Assembly (NCBI RefSeq): GCF_000005505.3
Contig: NC_016133.3
Span: 44,667,237-44,731,236, forward strand
Source: Brachypodium distachyon
Taxonomy: Eukaryota; Streptophyta; Magnoliopsida; Poales; Poaceae
Length of the DNA: 64,000 nucleotides
Direction of reading: 5' to 3'
A program made the position numbers and the translations under genes. Below are positions 10,310 to 22,400 of the stretch, in pieces (positions within the stretch are counted from its first letter, which is position 1; the number at the start of each line of letters is the position of its first letter). The notes beneath the pieces are model-generated. The model made no database searches. It saw only the letters and a list, made by a program, of their open reading frames with translations, and was not told the DNA's origin.

Positions 10310-12101
10310 GCACCGATGAAGTGTCGTATCCACGTTGACAAGTCTGGGAAGCCTGTAGGCGCCATTGGCCGCCTGATGCCCAGACAATCACCGCCACTGG
10401 TGCACGGCATTCTTATGAACGACGCACAAGTGAGTGTGATGGTGGACTCCGTTGTCGAGGAGCATCGGGATTATGCTATCCCGCTACCTCCGGAGGAAGG
10501 CGTGGATATCCTAGGTGGTTGTCCAAACTACCGCATTATGTGGCTTAGGAGCTTGGTATCTCTATACAACCAGCATCGGCCCCACTATGACTCCATCTCT
10601 CTTCGCCCACAAAGGTACTTCTCATTCGCCGCTCGGCCTTTCCCCTAGGATACTTCCTCCTGTCGATGCCGGCGGAGATGAAGAGCGGGCAATGTCGATG
10701 CCTGCACAGCTCAAAGATAGCCAGACCACAGGGTCGGCACAGGCTAGAAGCGTCCCTCCTACCTTCTCTCTCTTGTGTGCCGCTGAGTCCATTGGTGGCC
10801 GCAAGATCGATGACAAGTACAAGGCAGAGGAGCAGAAGGCATGGGACGATAAGAGGAGGCATAAAAAGAGGGGGCGCGGCGGCAAGACCATCAAGGAGTC
10901 CTCCAATGTCACTCAAGATGAGATGTACTATGTGCCTGACATAACTGGAGTCTGGGAGCACAATAGGCCTGACATTCTCATAAAGAACCCCCGTCAAGGC
11001 CAGAGATTCAAAGACGGATCCTATTTCGTTGCTAGGAAGTTTGACCGGGTGCTTATTTACTATCCTGGAAGACCGATGGTCACCGAAGATTCCCTGCGTG
11101 CCGTGTCCAAAGAGATGCAAGAGCTTCATCAGTTCTACATGCAAGCATCAGCTGGTTCTCAACAGCATGCCCAACTCATGAATGTTCGAATCCCAAAAGA
11201 CTATGGCTTCTTTGACCAAGAAACCGAGAACATTCAGGAACGTCCTATCACCTTTGGTGTGGAGTTCAACGAACTGTTCTACCTCTTCAACCGCAAAAAG
11301 CTTGATATCAACCTCTTAAGGCTGTGGTCTGCCTACCAAATAAGAGAACTGCGGCGAATGGAGGTAAAAAAAGTAACCATTCTAAACCCCGCGATGTTCA
11401 ACTATGGTGACATCGGTCTTGAGCCAGAAAATGATGTCTCAAGAACCCTTGCATCTAAATACTTGGTGGCATGTCTCGAGAAATACGCGGACCACGACTT
11501 TATCCTCTTCTTCCTTAATTTGTAGTAAGTTTAATTTTACATATGGAACCGTTTGTTTTGTCTAATTCGGTCTTTCTTATACACCCTTAGATACTAAAGT
11601 TTGTTTTTTTTTTAAAACAGAGACCATTGGGTCACACTACTCATTTGTTTGCCTTGGTCCGTGGTGTACTACTTCGATTCACTACTTTCGAAGAAGGGTG
11701 TTCGAGGTAGGTTCTGGAAACCCATCAAATCACTCATTAACACTGCCTGGAAAGTGGTGACCAAGGGAAAACTAGCTGGTAAAGGCTATAAAGACGAGCC
11801 TCACCACAACCACAGGTTCCCTTGCTAGCAACAGCCGTCCGGCAGTGTGTTCTGTGGCTATTACTACTGCCACATCCTTATGGAGAATGCCAGCATGTTC
11901 AAGCCTGAGTGGAAGGGGTCAGTCGCTACGCTGGAAGAGTACCGGCGGCCCCGAATGACAATGGGACACCGACCTAAATGGGTCATGTATAACATTCAAA
12001 AGGAGTTCGTCCATCTCATCAACAATGAGGTCATCAAGCCTAGTGGGGACTTCTACGAACGCGTGGAACAAGTGGTGTCTAGGATTCACCCACAACATTA
12101 G
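10310..12101 (+). pseudogene. CACTA-borne Ulp1-like cysteine protease (C48), interrupted by a stop
   Basis: Exons from 10310 (acceptor CGCAG) carry a conserved but unassigned domain of CACTA ORF2 proteins (GKPVGAIGRLMP), then a basic linker (KKRGRGGK) and the Ulp1/C48 fold. The His of the catalytic site is in RDHWVTLLI (11622 onward), the Asp is in VVYYFDSL, and the Cys is in GSVFCGYYYC (about 11844-11873). A TAG at 11826-11828 sits just before the QQPSGS oxyanion/Cys region, so the reading frame is broken between the Asp and Cys motifs unless that stretch is spliced. Ulp1-type domains in CACTA elements are widespread, and a role in desumoylation is inferred only from the family. Confidence 0.65.
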
Positions 12102-12389
12102 AACGTATCTTGAAATGAGATACATTTGTATTCTTTGTATGCTTCTATGAAATTTTGCCACTTTGTAATCAATGTCGTGAAGTGAGATATTTTTGTATTC
12201 TTTATATGCTTTAAATGATGCGGCTTTATATACATTTGTATGGTTTAAATGATGTGATGTGATGTGCTGTGATGTGATGCGGCTTTATATGTATTTTAGT
12301 GTGTTGTGCTGTATATACAATTTTGTGTATTTTCTATGTATTTCCTGTGTATTTTCTGTGGTTTTAATTTTTTTTAAATACCGAAAATG

Positions 12390-12610
12390 TATCAGTGTCG
12401 GTCGCTCGACCGACACTGATGTGGCAACGCGACCGTTACTGATGATATATACATCAGTAACGGTCGTGTCGGCCCACCCGCCACTGATGTATATATCATC
12501 AGTAACGGTCACTGCGACCGTTACTGATGATACCCATCATCAGTAATACGAAGTTAGCAACGGCGGCCCCGACCGTTACTGATGTTGTTTTTCGACCGTT
12601 ACTGATAAGC
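12390..12610. repeat. Right subterminal repeat array of the CACTA element
   Basis: Inverted units of TCAGTGTCGGTCG/CGACCGACACTGA and CATCAGTAACGGTC/GACCGTTACTGATG, ending about 20 bases before the right terminal CACTA repeat. These mirror the left array. Confidence 0.8.
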
Positions 12611-12625
12611 CTTTCTGTAGTAGTG

Positions 12626-14282
12626 AAAACTTGCCGCCAAACATTTGATTGGCTAGCTTGGCAAAAAATAGGGTGTTTCTAGAGAGCTCATGACTACTGT
12701 ACAAGTTTTTTATTTCCGTTTTGCAAAAAAAAAACTGATCATGGAACACAAGTTTCATTCTTGATATTTGTTTTTGAAAACCCCCTCTTTGTATTAACCC
12801 TCTTCTTGCCTTGAACGTCTCTTTGCCACACTAGCGGATCAAAGATGGTCAATCATGTTAATACGTACTACCTAAGACAGCCAATGGTCATAGATGAACA
12901 TGCGGAACAAGTTCAGACACTCTATTTTTAAGCCTGCAGTAGTGTAGTCACTACATTCCACGCCCTGATTAAGTTCAGATTGCAGTGGATAAAATCCATA
13001 CGAAATATAAATAAGCTAACAGGTGCAAACTTTGGTGTATAAAAAACCAGACTAGTTGACTAAAGCCGATGCGGTACCACCCAAGGTATTTGCCCCAACA
13101 TGGCAGCCAAAATGAAGTACTACTTTGTCAGGCATGACCTTTCCCTCATGTGACCCCTTGACAACTTTTTTTTCCCTTTGCTTCTCTCTCCTTTGTTTCA
13201 GGCTGACACAAACCTATTTTCGTTCTCACTCACATTTTCTTTCTCTCTTTCGTGTCTAATATATTTCGATTCTTTTGTAGACAAAATTTTAGATGGCTAC
13301 TTGTCTCTTTTGTACTAATTTTATTGGTTGGTATATATTACAATGGGTCAGGTACATGTACACTTAACGATGGTATAGAAAGAAACTTGTTGAGTAAAAA
13401 ATCTAAGAAGAGCATTATGGTGTATATATAATAATAAAAATCGGACACTGTTTATCTAAAATTTAGACAGTACAATACAATAGGATTTTGGATGTACACG
13501 AAGGAACATCAAAATAAGTACATCATGATCCTTCTAACTAAAGTTAGTACATCATGTCAGTGTCTAGTACCTCATCGGTCGTAAGTATATCATTTCAGTT
13601 CCCAGTACCTCGTTGGTTGTAAGTACCACCAGTCAGTCATTGTTTATCTAAAATTTAGACAAGTAGATGTTAAATGTACACAAAGACAGATCAAAGTGAG
13701 TACACCATGATGCATGGTAATGAAAGTTAGTACATGGTGTCAATACTCAAGTACATCGTCCTGTTGTTCATCCTACATAGCAAATACATCAGCGTGCATG
13801 TCAATTACATCAGGGTAGATGGCAATATATTGTCAATTTTATGTACCTAATGAATTTTAAGTATCCTTTTAATACTCATCACACTAACATTACAATCAAC
13901 AATACTAAGTACTTTCTCAACCACTCCGTCCATTTTTAGTGCCATGTCATTGGACACATAATGCTAAAAATAACAAGTATCTCATCAACTATAAATACAT
14001 CACAATACATGACAAGTACCTTGTCAATCACGGTAACACAGTGACAGATCAGATAGGCAGGAAAAGAGAAAATACGCTTTAGGAATCAAAACAAGACATC
14101 ATCACGGGAGACAAAAAACTTAAGTGTCCAGAAAAGGAAACTTCATTCTCCTCCATTTGCAATAATCGAAGTTATCATGAGTGCAAAATCAGTGCAAAAG
14201 GCAGCTACAAATCACTAGAAATTAGGATCAATCCTCTCTTCCTTCCCACCGTGAGCGCCCCACACCTCCTCCTCTTCCCATC
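12626..14282. other. Intergenic, with a diverged ~192-bp direct duplication
   Basis: No gene is recognised. From 13440 to about 13830 a unit beginning with TTTATCTAAAATTTAGACA occurs twice (13451 and 13643), each followed by similar text with many AGTACATCATG-like words. This gives a degenerate direct repeat of period ~192 bases. AGTACATCA/AGTACCTCAT words continue to about 14040. Confidence 0.5.
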
Positions 14283-17200
14283 TAGGCCTGGACGAAAAGA
14301 TCGAAGTTCGACAATCTTATTGAACGCTCGATAACTTGGTTCGTTAAGGGCTCGGTTCGTTAACTAAAGAACCAAACCAAACTTCCTTTTCAGATCGTTA
14401 AGCTTAACGATCTTAATGACAAGCTTGGCGACCGCTCGTTAAGCTCGTTAACGAGTTCGTCTCGTACATCACTTGTGAGTGGCTACTGAAACTTATTTTG
14501 CTGTTAGAACTGTGCTATTATTTCTCTTTTGTTCTGTTATTTCCAATCTTTATAGCCCTACTCATTTTCTGATATATTTTGTTTGATGTCAAAATTTATG
14601 CCAAGCAAATAGGTCATGCCAAAAAATTTAGATCAGAATGCCATTTATTTATCTTAACGAGCTTAATGAGCGCTCGCGAGCTCTTAACAAACCGAGCCGA
14701 ACAATGGTATCAGATCGTTAACGATAAAGATCTTAACGATCCGAGCTCTTTTTCGATAAAGTGAGCTTTTATTGAACTTAAAAGTCGCATCAAGAGGATA
14801 CATCAAGTAAGCCCGCACCCGGCCTCTGCAGAGCATGATGCACACAGTCCAACAAAAAACGTATGATGAGGGAAAAAAAGTCTTAATACAACTGACAAGA
14901 AAAACGCTAAGGAGCTTGCAGCCGTAGTTTACGCTGCCACCCATTGTAGGTAAAAACCTCCTTGAGAGCTCGCTCTACTTGAGTACAGGCAGCCATAATC
15001 ATAGGCCTGTCCATTTCCTGCTGCAGCATGAAGCGACCGCCCCCGCACAAGGGTTCGATCTCTGTGCTTTAGTGCTAGTCCCTGAATCGACTCACTAGCA
15101 CACACAGTTTCAAGATGTAATATCATAGAACAAAGGTCTCAATATTACAACGAATCATGCAGAATTTAAAGGTACTTACAACTCGCATAACCTCATGGGT
15201 TAGCTGGAAATAAAACAACTGTTTAACAGCGGAAAACGGAAGATACAAGGGCACATCAACACCATGGTGAGAGCATGTTGGAATGTAACCCCGTAACCCA
15301 AATAAGCAGAATGTACATCTTACTCGTCGTCGGAGCTTCCTGCATCATTAAACGATGCAGCCACTAGGGTCAATACATTGAATGTATTGGCAAGATTCAC
15401 CAGGAGTTATAACAGAACCTATCAAGTATATGCATAATGTGGCAAAGTGGGGTTCAAGGCTGTTTGCGTGGAAGCAGAACATAAATTACCCTACTACAAA
15501 GAAATGTTATAATAATGTTAACTATTGGACACGGGGTAGACACACCTATGCTCCTATTAACCTAGAGCACATTGAAGTGGATTCATCAAGTGCCCCTACC
15601 CTGTTCAACCATTCATTTTATTTAAGAAATTGGAATGAGTGAGACTTTCCTTACAGCTCCACATTTAGTCGCTCAAATTGTCCGTTGCCGGGGACACGGC
15701 TGAGTACTTAGTTTTGACGCTCTCGAGAGTTTGTACACATTCCCCACAAGAAACCGACGTGTTAATCCCTTGCTGTCCTCAGGGTAGAGTACCAACGGCA
15801 TCGATTACGAGATTTTCAGAGGTAATTTCCTAAACCACGAGAGAATCACGCTCCCCCTACACGGCTATCTCAGTACAATTCTTCGGGTTTAGGTTCATAC
15901 AACTTAGTCTTGTCTCGCCAGAGCCCATATAGCATTGTGGTTGTACTAGAAGCTTCTAAATAGGAAACTAGTCCAGTCTCGGTTATCCCAGGTGGCATTC
16001 CACATTTGCAACGTAGGCGCTCCCCAAATCCACGGGAGAGACGTCCATGGACGATCCATTCCTAAATCCACAGGAACTCGACTCAGAGGGACCCATAGAA
16101 ATGGACCTAACGCCGCTAATCCTCAAAATCTTCAAAGCAGCCCACCCAGGACGGTTCATTGAATTATTTGTTTTGCCTTACATCTAACAAAACATTTCAT
16201 ATAGCCAAAGGCATAACAATATCATAATGTAGTTATTTCCCCCACGATACTACCATAGCTTAGCATTCAACTAAAAACGATGGCAATTTGGTGGCAAGGT
16301 AATGGCGAGGGTAAATTATACTACCTGCGATTTATAGCTAGCATAGAGGTACGAGTAATAGTCCTATCAATGCATCTCTACCAACAACACTAATGCATAA
16401 CTATTTTAAAACAACAATAATAATGGGGTATGATCAAAGTGAACTTGCCTTGTCCAAGGTTGTGGTAGTTCTCGCACTCTTCGCAACAACAATGATTACA
16501 CTCCACACAATCTAAAATAAAAGAAACATACACACAATAAACACAACATTCAACACAAAAACCATGCCATGATGCATATGCATGATGATGCACACAAAGG
16601 TTACCTCCAAGGTAAAAAGTTTTGTTTCTGTTTTGAAAAGTTTTTCAAATGGTTTGGACAGATTATACAACATCAAAGTGGTAATTAATATGCATGAAAC
16701 ATGGATAGGGTTTAAATCAAAAGTTTGTGTGGTTTTTGCAACATAGAGCAATATTTAAACTTCTATGCCATGAATATACACAAAATAATTTCTTTTCTGG
16801 TCCTAATGGACAGAGAACAAGTTTAAATAATTTTACAGCAAGATAACATGCTCAAAACTATTTTGAAACAATTCATTTGAAATTCAAACCATATTCAACC
16901 ATTCTGTATATAGCTACTGCCTAAGTTGTTCAAACTTGAAATTAGACAGTGCCAAAATATTTTACAAGTTGTGACGATTCCAGAAAGGTGCGGAACACAA
17001 TTTTTGGACAAACGGTTTGAAAGATATGATGCTTTGAAGTTACAAAGGCTTTTCTGCAAAAGTGCCTTATCTACTACGGCCGAAAATAAAATAAAATAAA
17101 GCACTGCCACGTGGCAGAACAAGAGTGGCCGGAGCCTAGGGTTTCCGGCCAGCGGGCTAGCTCGCCGGACGGCGGCGGCGGCGGGCGGCGCAGGCGGCGC

Positions 17201-18423
17201 GGGGCGGCGGGTCGCGCGGGCGGCGCGGGGCGCGGGCGGCGCGCGGGGGGGCGGAGCGCGGGCGGCGGCCGGCGTTGGGGAAGACGGCGGCGCCCAAACA
17301 CGAATCTGAGCGCGTCACGGCGTTCGCGCTGGAGAGGGGAGAGAGGCTAGGGGGTTGGCGCGAAGAGAACCTCACCGGAACGGCGGCGAATTACGAAGAA
17401 CGGCGACGACAGCAATGAACTCCGGCGAGCAATTAGTCTCTAACCGGTGCGAAATTGAACGTGGGATTTGGGGGAAGTGGAGGAGAAAAGCGAGGGCTTC
17501 AGGGTGACGCGCAGGGATTTGGAGGAAACAGCCCGTGCGCGGAGAAATCGAAGGTGGAGTCGTGGGCGACACGGACTCGTGCGTGGCCGGCTTTCTCGGG
17601 AGGCAGTTGAGGAAGAAGACACGCGGCGTCCACCGGTCAGTGGGAGCGGGCGGCTCGGGCTGGGCTGAGCCGGTCGGTTCGGTCCGGTTCGGCCGGTTTT
17701 CTTCGGTTTTTCTTTTCTTTTAACTATTTTCTGTTTTTGAACCTCAAAATTTATTCGAAGCTCCAAATCACTCAAAATAAAATGCAACAAAATTTGTAAA
17801 ATCATATTTTCATATGATCTAACTTTTGGAACAATAATTTCCTCAAAATAAAATATTTAAAAATACATTTGCCTATAAAATGGCTTTTGGGCGCCTTAGG
17901 CTATCAAAACAAATTATTTTTCAAAATAATTTCAAAAGCCAATTTATGGGATAGCTCTATATATGCATTAAATCCCTTTTTAAACCAATACCCTCATGGG
18001 TTAAAACGCAAATACTCAAAAGCAAGATCAAAGCCCAAAATCAAATAAAAGCATTTTTGCAAAAGGGTTTTCTGGGCAAATTTTTAAGGTTTTGAAAGTA
18101 ATCAAATGCAAAGGTGACATGATGCTTATGATATGCAATGCATATGAAGAGTTTTGAAAATTGAGATGTTACACAGCATCACCCAAGAACGGAGTCAATG
18201 GGTACACTGGAAGATAACCTGCATAAGAGATGGAGATTGTCGGTTATGATTAAAAATAACGTCGTTCCTGCATAGCCAAATCGACCAACACAGCGCGGTT
18301 GCTCCCACCAAAATCTTAGTTCTAAAATTATTGTCTATGCCATGTAGCCAATTACCAAGAATATTTGATACAGATGGAGATCCAAGCTCTTAACGAACCG
18401 AGCGCGCTCGTTGGCCAGCCCTA
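14283..18423. mobile_element. hAT-like non-autonomous element, split by an LTR insertion
   Basis: The left end TAGGCCTGGACG (14283) and the inverted right end TAGGGCTGGCCAACGAG (18423) are similar hAT-type termini. Each is followed inward by a GCTCGGTTCGTTAA motif. The flanks TTCCCATC (14275-14282) and TTCCCACT (18424-18431) agree at 6 of 8 positions and suggest an aged 8-bp target duplication. Many TTAACGAGCT-like words fill the left arm. Without the inserted LTR the element would be about 1.08 kb. No transposase is seen. Confidence 0.5.
15116..18173 (-). mobile_element. Probable solo LTR, about 3.06 kb
   Basis: Read on the minus strand the segment begins TGTAACATCTC and ends GATATTACA, so it has TG…CA ends with a 9-base inverted repeat (8 of 9 match). 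It contains no gag or pol frames, an AT-rich region, and a very GC-rich block (17100-17400). That layout resembles long LTRs of grass Ty3/gypsy families beginning TGT(A/G)ACATC. No second LTR, primer-binding site or polypurine tract is present. The flanking 5-mers CAAGA and CAGCA match only at 3 of 5 positions, so the borders are not proven. It lies inside the hAT-like element. Confidence 0.5.
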
Positions 18424-19488
18424 TTCCCACTGCCAAGCTAGCAACGGCACCCCTCACCTCCTCCTTCTACCCAGCTTGCGGCGCGCCCCTAGCCCATCCC
18501 TTCTCCTCTCCCACTACGAGGGCGTCGGGAGCGCGGTGACGGCTCCCCTTCCTTCCTCCTTTTCCGGTGGCCAACTTGGCACGGTGGAGTCCGATCACGA
18601 CAAAATCAAGCAAGCGGAGGAGATGGCGACGGCAGCCGAGCACAGGACCCATGACGGTGGCGACAGGAGAGACAAGCCCAAGAGATGGAGGAGAGAGAGG
18701 AACGATGGGGGCAGAGATAGATCGATGCGTCATTCTGAGAGGAGTTAGAACCAACGACTGCTAATCACATGGCAGAGATTGCAGATGGATTAAAAACAAG
18801 CACTAGATACGTGCTTGGCAAATACAGTAGGTGTAAATGCCGTGGGTGGTACCGGGAGGTTTGGCCAGTGTCTTTGAACCGGCAAATACGCCACAGTTTG
18901 GCCTCGTTTAGCTTGAGCAAGCAGGAGCCAGTGCAGTAGGACACACGCTCCAGGCTCCAGCAGTCCAGCAGCAGTAACGGACGCGCTTTAGTTATGAAAT
19001 TGTGAATTCTCCTCCCAAAAGTCCCAAGGGGAAAAGAAGTCCCCATCGCCAACCACCCGACGACTGCGGCTGCCGTAAAAGCGCCCTTGACCATCCCAAG
19101 TCTTCCCTCCCTCCAATCCAATCCACCCCAACATCCCCAGTCACGATCGCTCCCGCTTCCATTCCCTTCTCTAGTTCTCTTCTTCCCGCTTCCACCCTCC
19201 CCCTACGAGAACCACCCTGTCCTGTGGACCCCCACCTGCCGCATTCTCACCAAACCCCCTCCTTTCCTTCGACCTTTTCCATAGTCAAACCTTCCTTCCA
19301 ATTCATCTTCTCCTCCTCGCCTCGGCTCATCTTCTCGCCGAGGACGCATCCGCACCAGAAAAACGAGGAACGCGTGCGCCTGGGCACAGCTAGAAATCAA
19401 GCTAAGCTCTAGCTGTGCTGTCCATCGTCGCGGGGTGGTTTCTCGGAGGAGGCTAGCGCGTGGGGGTGGGGTGGACAAGGAAGGGGCG
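18424..19488 (+). promoter_or_regulatory. Upstream region and CT-rich leader of the MACPF gene
   Basis: The stretch contains no recognised gene of its own. From about 19085 to 19390 it is strongly pyrimidine-rich (CCCTCC/CTTCC runs), like a grass 5'UTR, and leads directly into the ATG at 19489. No clear TATA box was found, and the transcription start cannot be placed. Confidence 0.35.
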
Positions 19489-22400
19489 ATGATGGAGGTG
19501 GGGGAGGAGGCGGCGAGGGCGCTGGGCGCCGGGTTCGACCTCACGTCGGACTTCCGCCTCCGCTTCGCCAAGCCCCGGCGCCGCCTCGTGGACCTCGACG
19601 AGACCGGGGCCAGGGACGTCCCCGTCCCGGGCGGCGGCGGCGCCGTGCTGCGCGGGGTGCCGCGCGACGTCGGGATCGACAAGGGAGACCGCATCCGCTT
19701 CCGCTCCGACGTCCTCGAGTTCAACCAGGTGCGCCGCGTGTCTCGCGATCAGCCTCTCTCTTTGTTGGTTTTTTTTTGCTCTGTTTTCAGTTCGCTGTAT
19801 GTTACTAGTCGTTTCTCCGTTGTTTGGGCGATGTTGGGGATTGGGCGTCTTAGGCGCATGCCCTATTCCCCTGTTGTTTGGACCGTGAGGTTTTTTTCTT
19901 CTGTGATTGAATTACCTGTAGAATTCGTGTCAAATTCAGTTACTAGCTTCCTCGTCTGCGTTGAATTGCGATTGCAAGCATGCTGTTCCTGTTCATGCTT
20001 ACTTGAAATTTACCATTTTGTTTTACATACATCGTTTTTGCTGCTTAAACTGTTCGATCACAGATTATGGAGCCGGTCAATTTCAATTCATTTCTGCCCC
20101 CAACCACATCTCATCCCTCCTACAACTAGTAGTACCTATCTTCATTAACAACGGCCTTAGCATTTCGGAATGCTTTTAGTCGCATGTCTGATGCGTACAG
20201 GACAGGCTACCGCTGTCTGTCCACTTCTTGGATCAGTTAGACATACTTCCTTAACCTTGGGGTGTTCTCTTCCGTGTTTTTAATTTATGAATCTAGAATC
20301 GCTAGCTGCTGGGGAGACAATATTTGGCCATTTGAATCAGCTAGTTCTACACGCATGTTCATAGTAGTTTCTCACTGAAGTTTTTTTTTTTAGCCGACTC
20401 ACTGAAGCTTTAGCAACTGAATTCTAACCCTGTGGCATAAGAAATGCTAGTCCCTGTCATGGAAGCTGGTACTGCATTAATACCATGACATAATATTGTG
20501 GACCTTTTGGATGTGTCTTCAGACGAAACTAGTTATGATGTCTTTCTTATGCATGACCACAGCATGTCATTGGACCATCTGGCCTCTTTAATGCGTAGAA
20601 CCCTTCTTGCTTTTGAAGATGAAAAGCAGCTTTAGTTGATGGTCGGAGTTAATTATGATTCACATTGTAGCCTAGGGACATTTCCTTCAACACCATGAAT
20701 AAACTTAGGTGCTCTCTAATCTCCCTGTTTAACAATTTGTAAATAAGATTAGCTTACGTATGATGGTGATATGCAACCATGTGATCTTTTTATACTAGTC
20801 TAATTTTACTTCTTTTTACCCCTGCAGTGACACAAATCTGAAATTTCTAGTTCTCCAACAAATATTGTTCCCTTTACAATTTAAAACCAGAGCCAGAGCG
20901 TTTTTAACATGCATTCCACTTGTTTGGTCAAGAACTATGATTTTCTTTTGCTAATGTGTGAGAGGGTGGATAAATATCTCAGTAGAATAATGATTCATCA
21001 TATGATCAGATTTGTAGTAACCACAATTTGTCTTCTTGATAGATGTCGGAATTACTTAATCAGAAATCTTCAGGCCAAGGGAAAGTGCCTTCAGGCTATT
21101 TCAATGCGCTTTTTGATTTGACTGGAGCTTGGTTGACAGATACCAAGGAGACTAAACATCTTGCATTTGATGGATATTTCATTTCCTTGTTCAACTTGAA
21201 CTTAAAAGCTTCTCCATTGGTTCTTCGCGATGAAGTCAAAAAGGCTGTTCCATCAAAGTGGGATCCTGTAGCACTATCTTCGTAAGACACTTCACCCTGG
21301 AAAGGCCCATTACCAATGATCTATTTTTTTATTGAATTATTAGCTTCTTAGGTGCCCTGTTTGTGTGTCTCTGAGGTTACCTATAATGTTTTATCAATTA
21401 TTGTAGTTTGCTTCAGTGTAAAGAACCCAATATATGTTGTAGTTTGGTTAAGTTGCTTGTGAATCATATATTCTCAAGAATTTCTTGCTGAGATCATAGA
21501 AGATTTTGTGTTCCATCAACTAGCCAGTAACATTCATCTGACAAAATGTTAATGAACCACATCAAATTAATACAAGGACCAGCTTATGTGCATAGATATG
21601 GTAAAACCAGCTACTCCCTCCGACTGGTATTACTTGTCTCAAATTTACCCAAATATGGATGTATCTATGTGTAAAAAGCGTCTAGATACATGTAATATTT
21701 CGACAAGTAATTCCAGCCGGAGGGAGTACTTCGATTTGCATTCATCACATCCGAATAAATATCAAATAAAAAATATGGGCAATCTAAATTTCTCATCTTG
21801 TGCATTTTCAGTTTTATCAAAACTTATGGGACACACATAATTGTTGAAATGGCTGTTGGAGGTCAGGATGTGATCTGTGTTAAGCAAAGTCATTCTTCAA
21901 CTATTTCGTCTGCCGACCTAAAGCTACATCTGGAAGACCTTGGCGATTTTCTATTCTCTGATGGGAAGAACCTCTCCCCCATACACCGTAAGACCAAGGA
22001 TGGCAAGACCAAGGTATACATATTCCTATCCTGAGCTGGTTTCATGTTCCAGTTTGTTGTATTGAATTTAGCTAACCTATTCATATCACTGCAGGTGCCT
22101 GATGTTTTCGTCAGGATAGTACAGCAGCCTAATAATTTACATCTTTCCAGCTACTCAGAGTCATCAACCAAGGACGTAAGTTTTCTTATGTTACTGTTCC
22201 AATCGATTCTGAAAGTTCTCTGCATACTGAAATAGTAAAATATAACTTCTTTTCCAAACAGGGCCTCACTATTACATGTTCGAAAAGAGGTGGAGATGTA
22301 CGTATACCCAGTCATTCCAAGTGGCTACAAACAGTTCCAAAGAATCCTGATGCTATAATGTTTAAATTTGTTCCGATAACCTCTCTTCTTACGGGTATTC

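Larger units (their letters stand above)
5143..12625 (+). mobile_element. CACTA (En/Spm) transposon, transposase-deleted derivative
   Basis: The element starts CACTACTACAAAACGG and ends in the inverted form (…CCTTTCTGTAGTAGTG). AAA flanks both ends (5140-5142 and 12626-12628), which fits the three-base CACTA target duplication. Subterminal arrays of the motif CATCAGTAACGG and its complement fill 5155-5455 and 12390-12610, and a third array sits inside at 7166-7346. Two transcription units run on the plus strand. The first keeps only the tail of the transposase (DUF4218 end and DUF4216). The second carries a TNPA/Ulp1-type ORF. The tnp2 catalytic core is absent, so the copy would need transposase supplied in trans. 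Confidence 0.9.

Noticed and set aside
10545..11144. 199-codon minus-strand frame inside the CACTA element
   Set aside because: It is the antisense shadow of the conserved Ulp1-ORF exons on the plus strand.
5155..12610. Repeated hairpin motifs resembling a CRISPR or other array
   Set aside because: Variable spacing, both orientations, location at CACTA termini and eukaryotic context identify them as CACTA subterminal repeats.
15040..15080. GGGTTCGATCTC looking like a tRNA T-loop/B box
   Set aside because: No acceptor stem, anticodon arm or A box fits on either strand.
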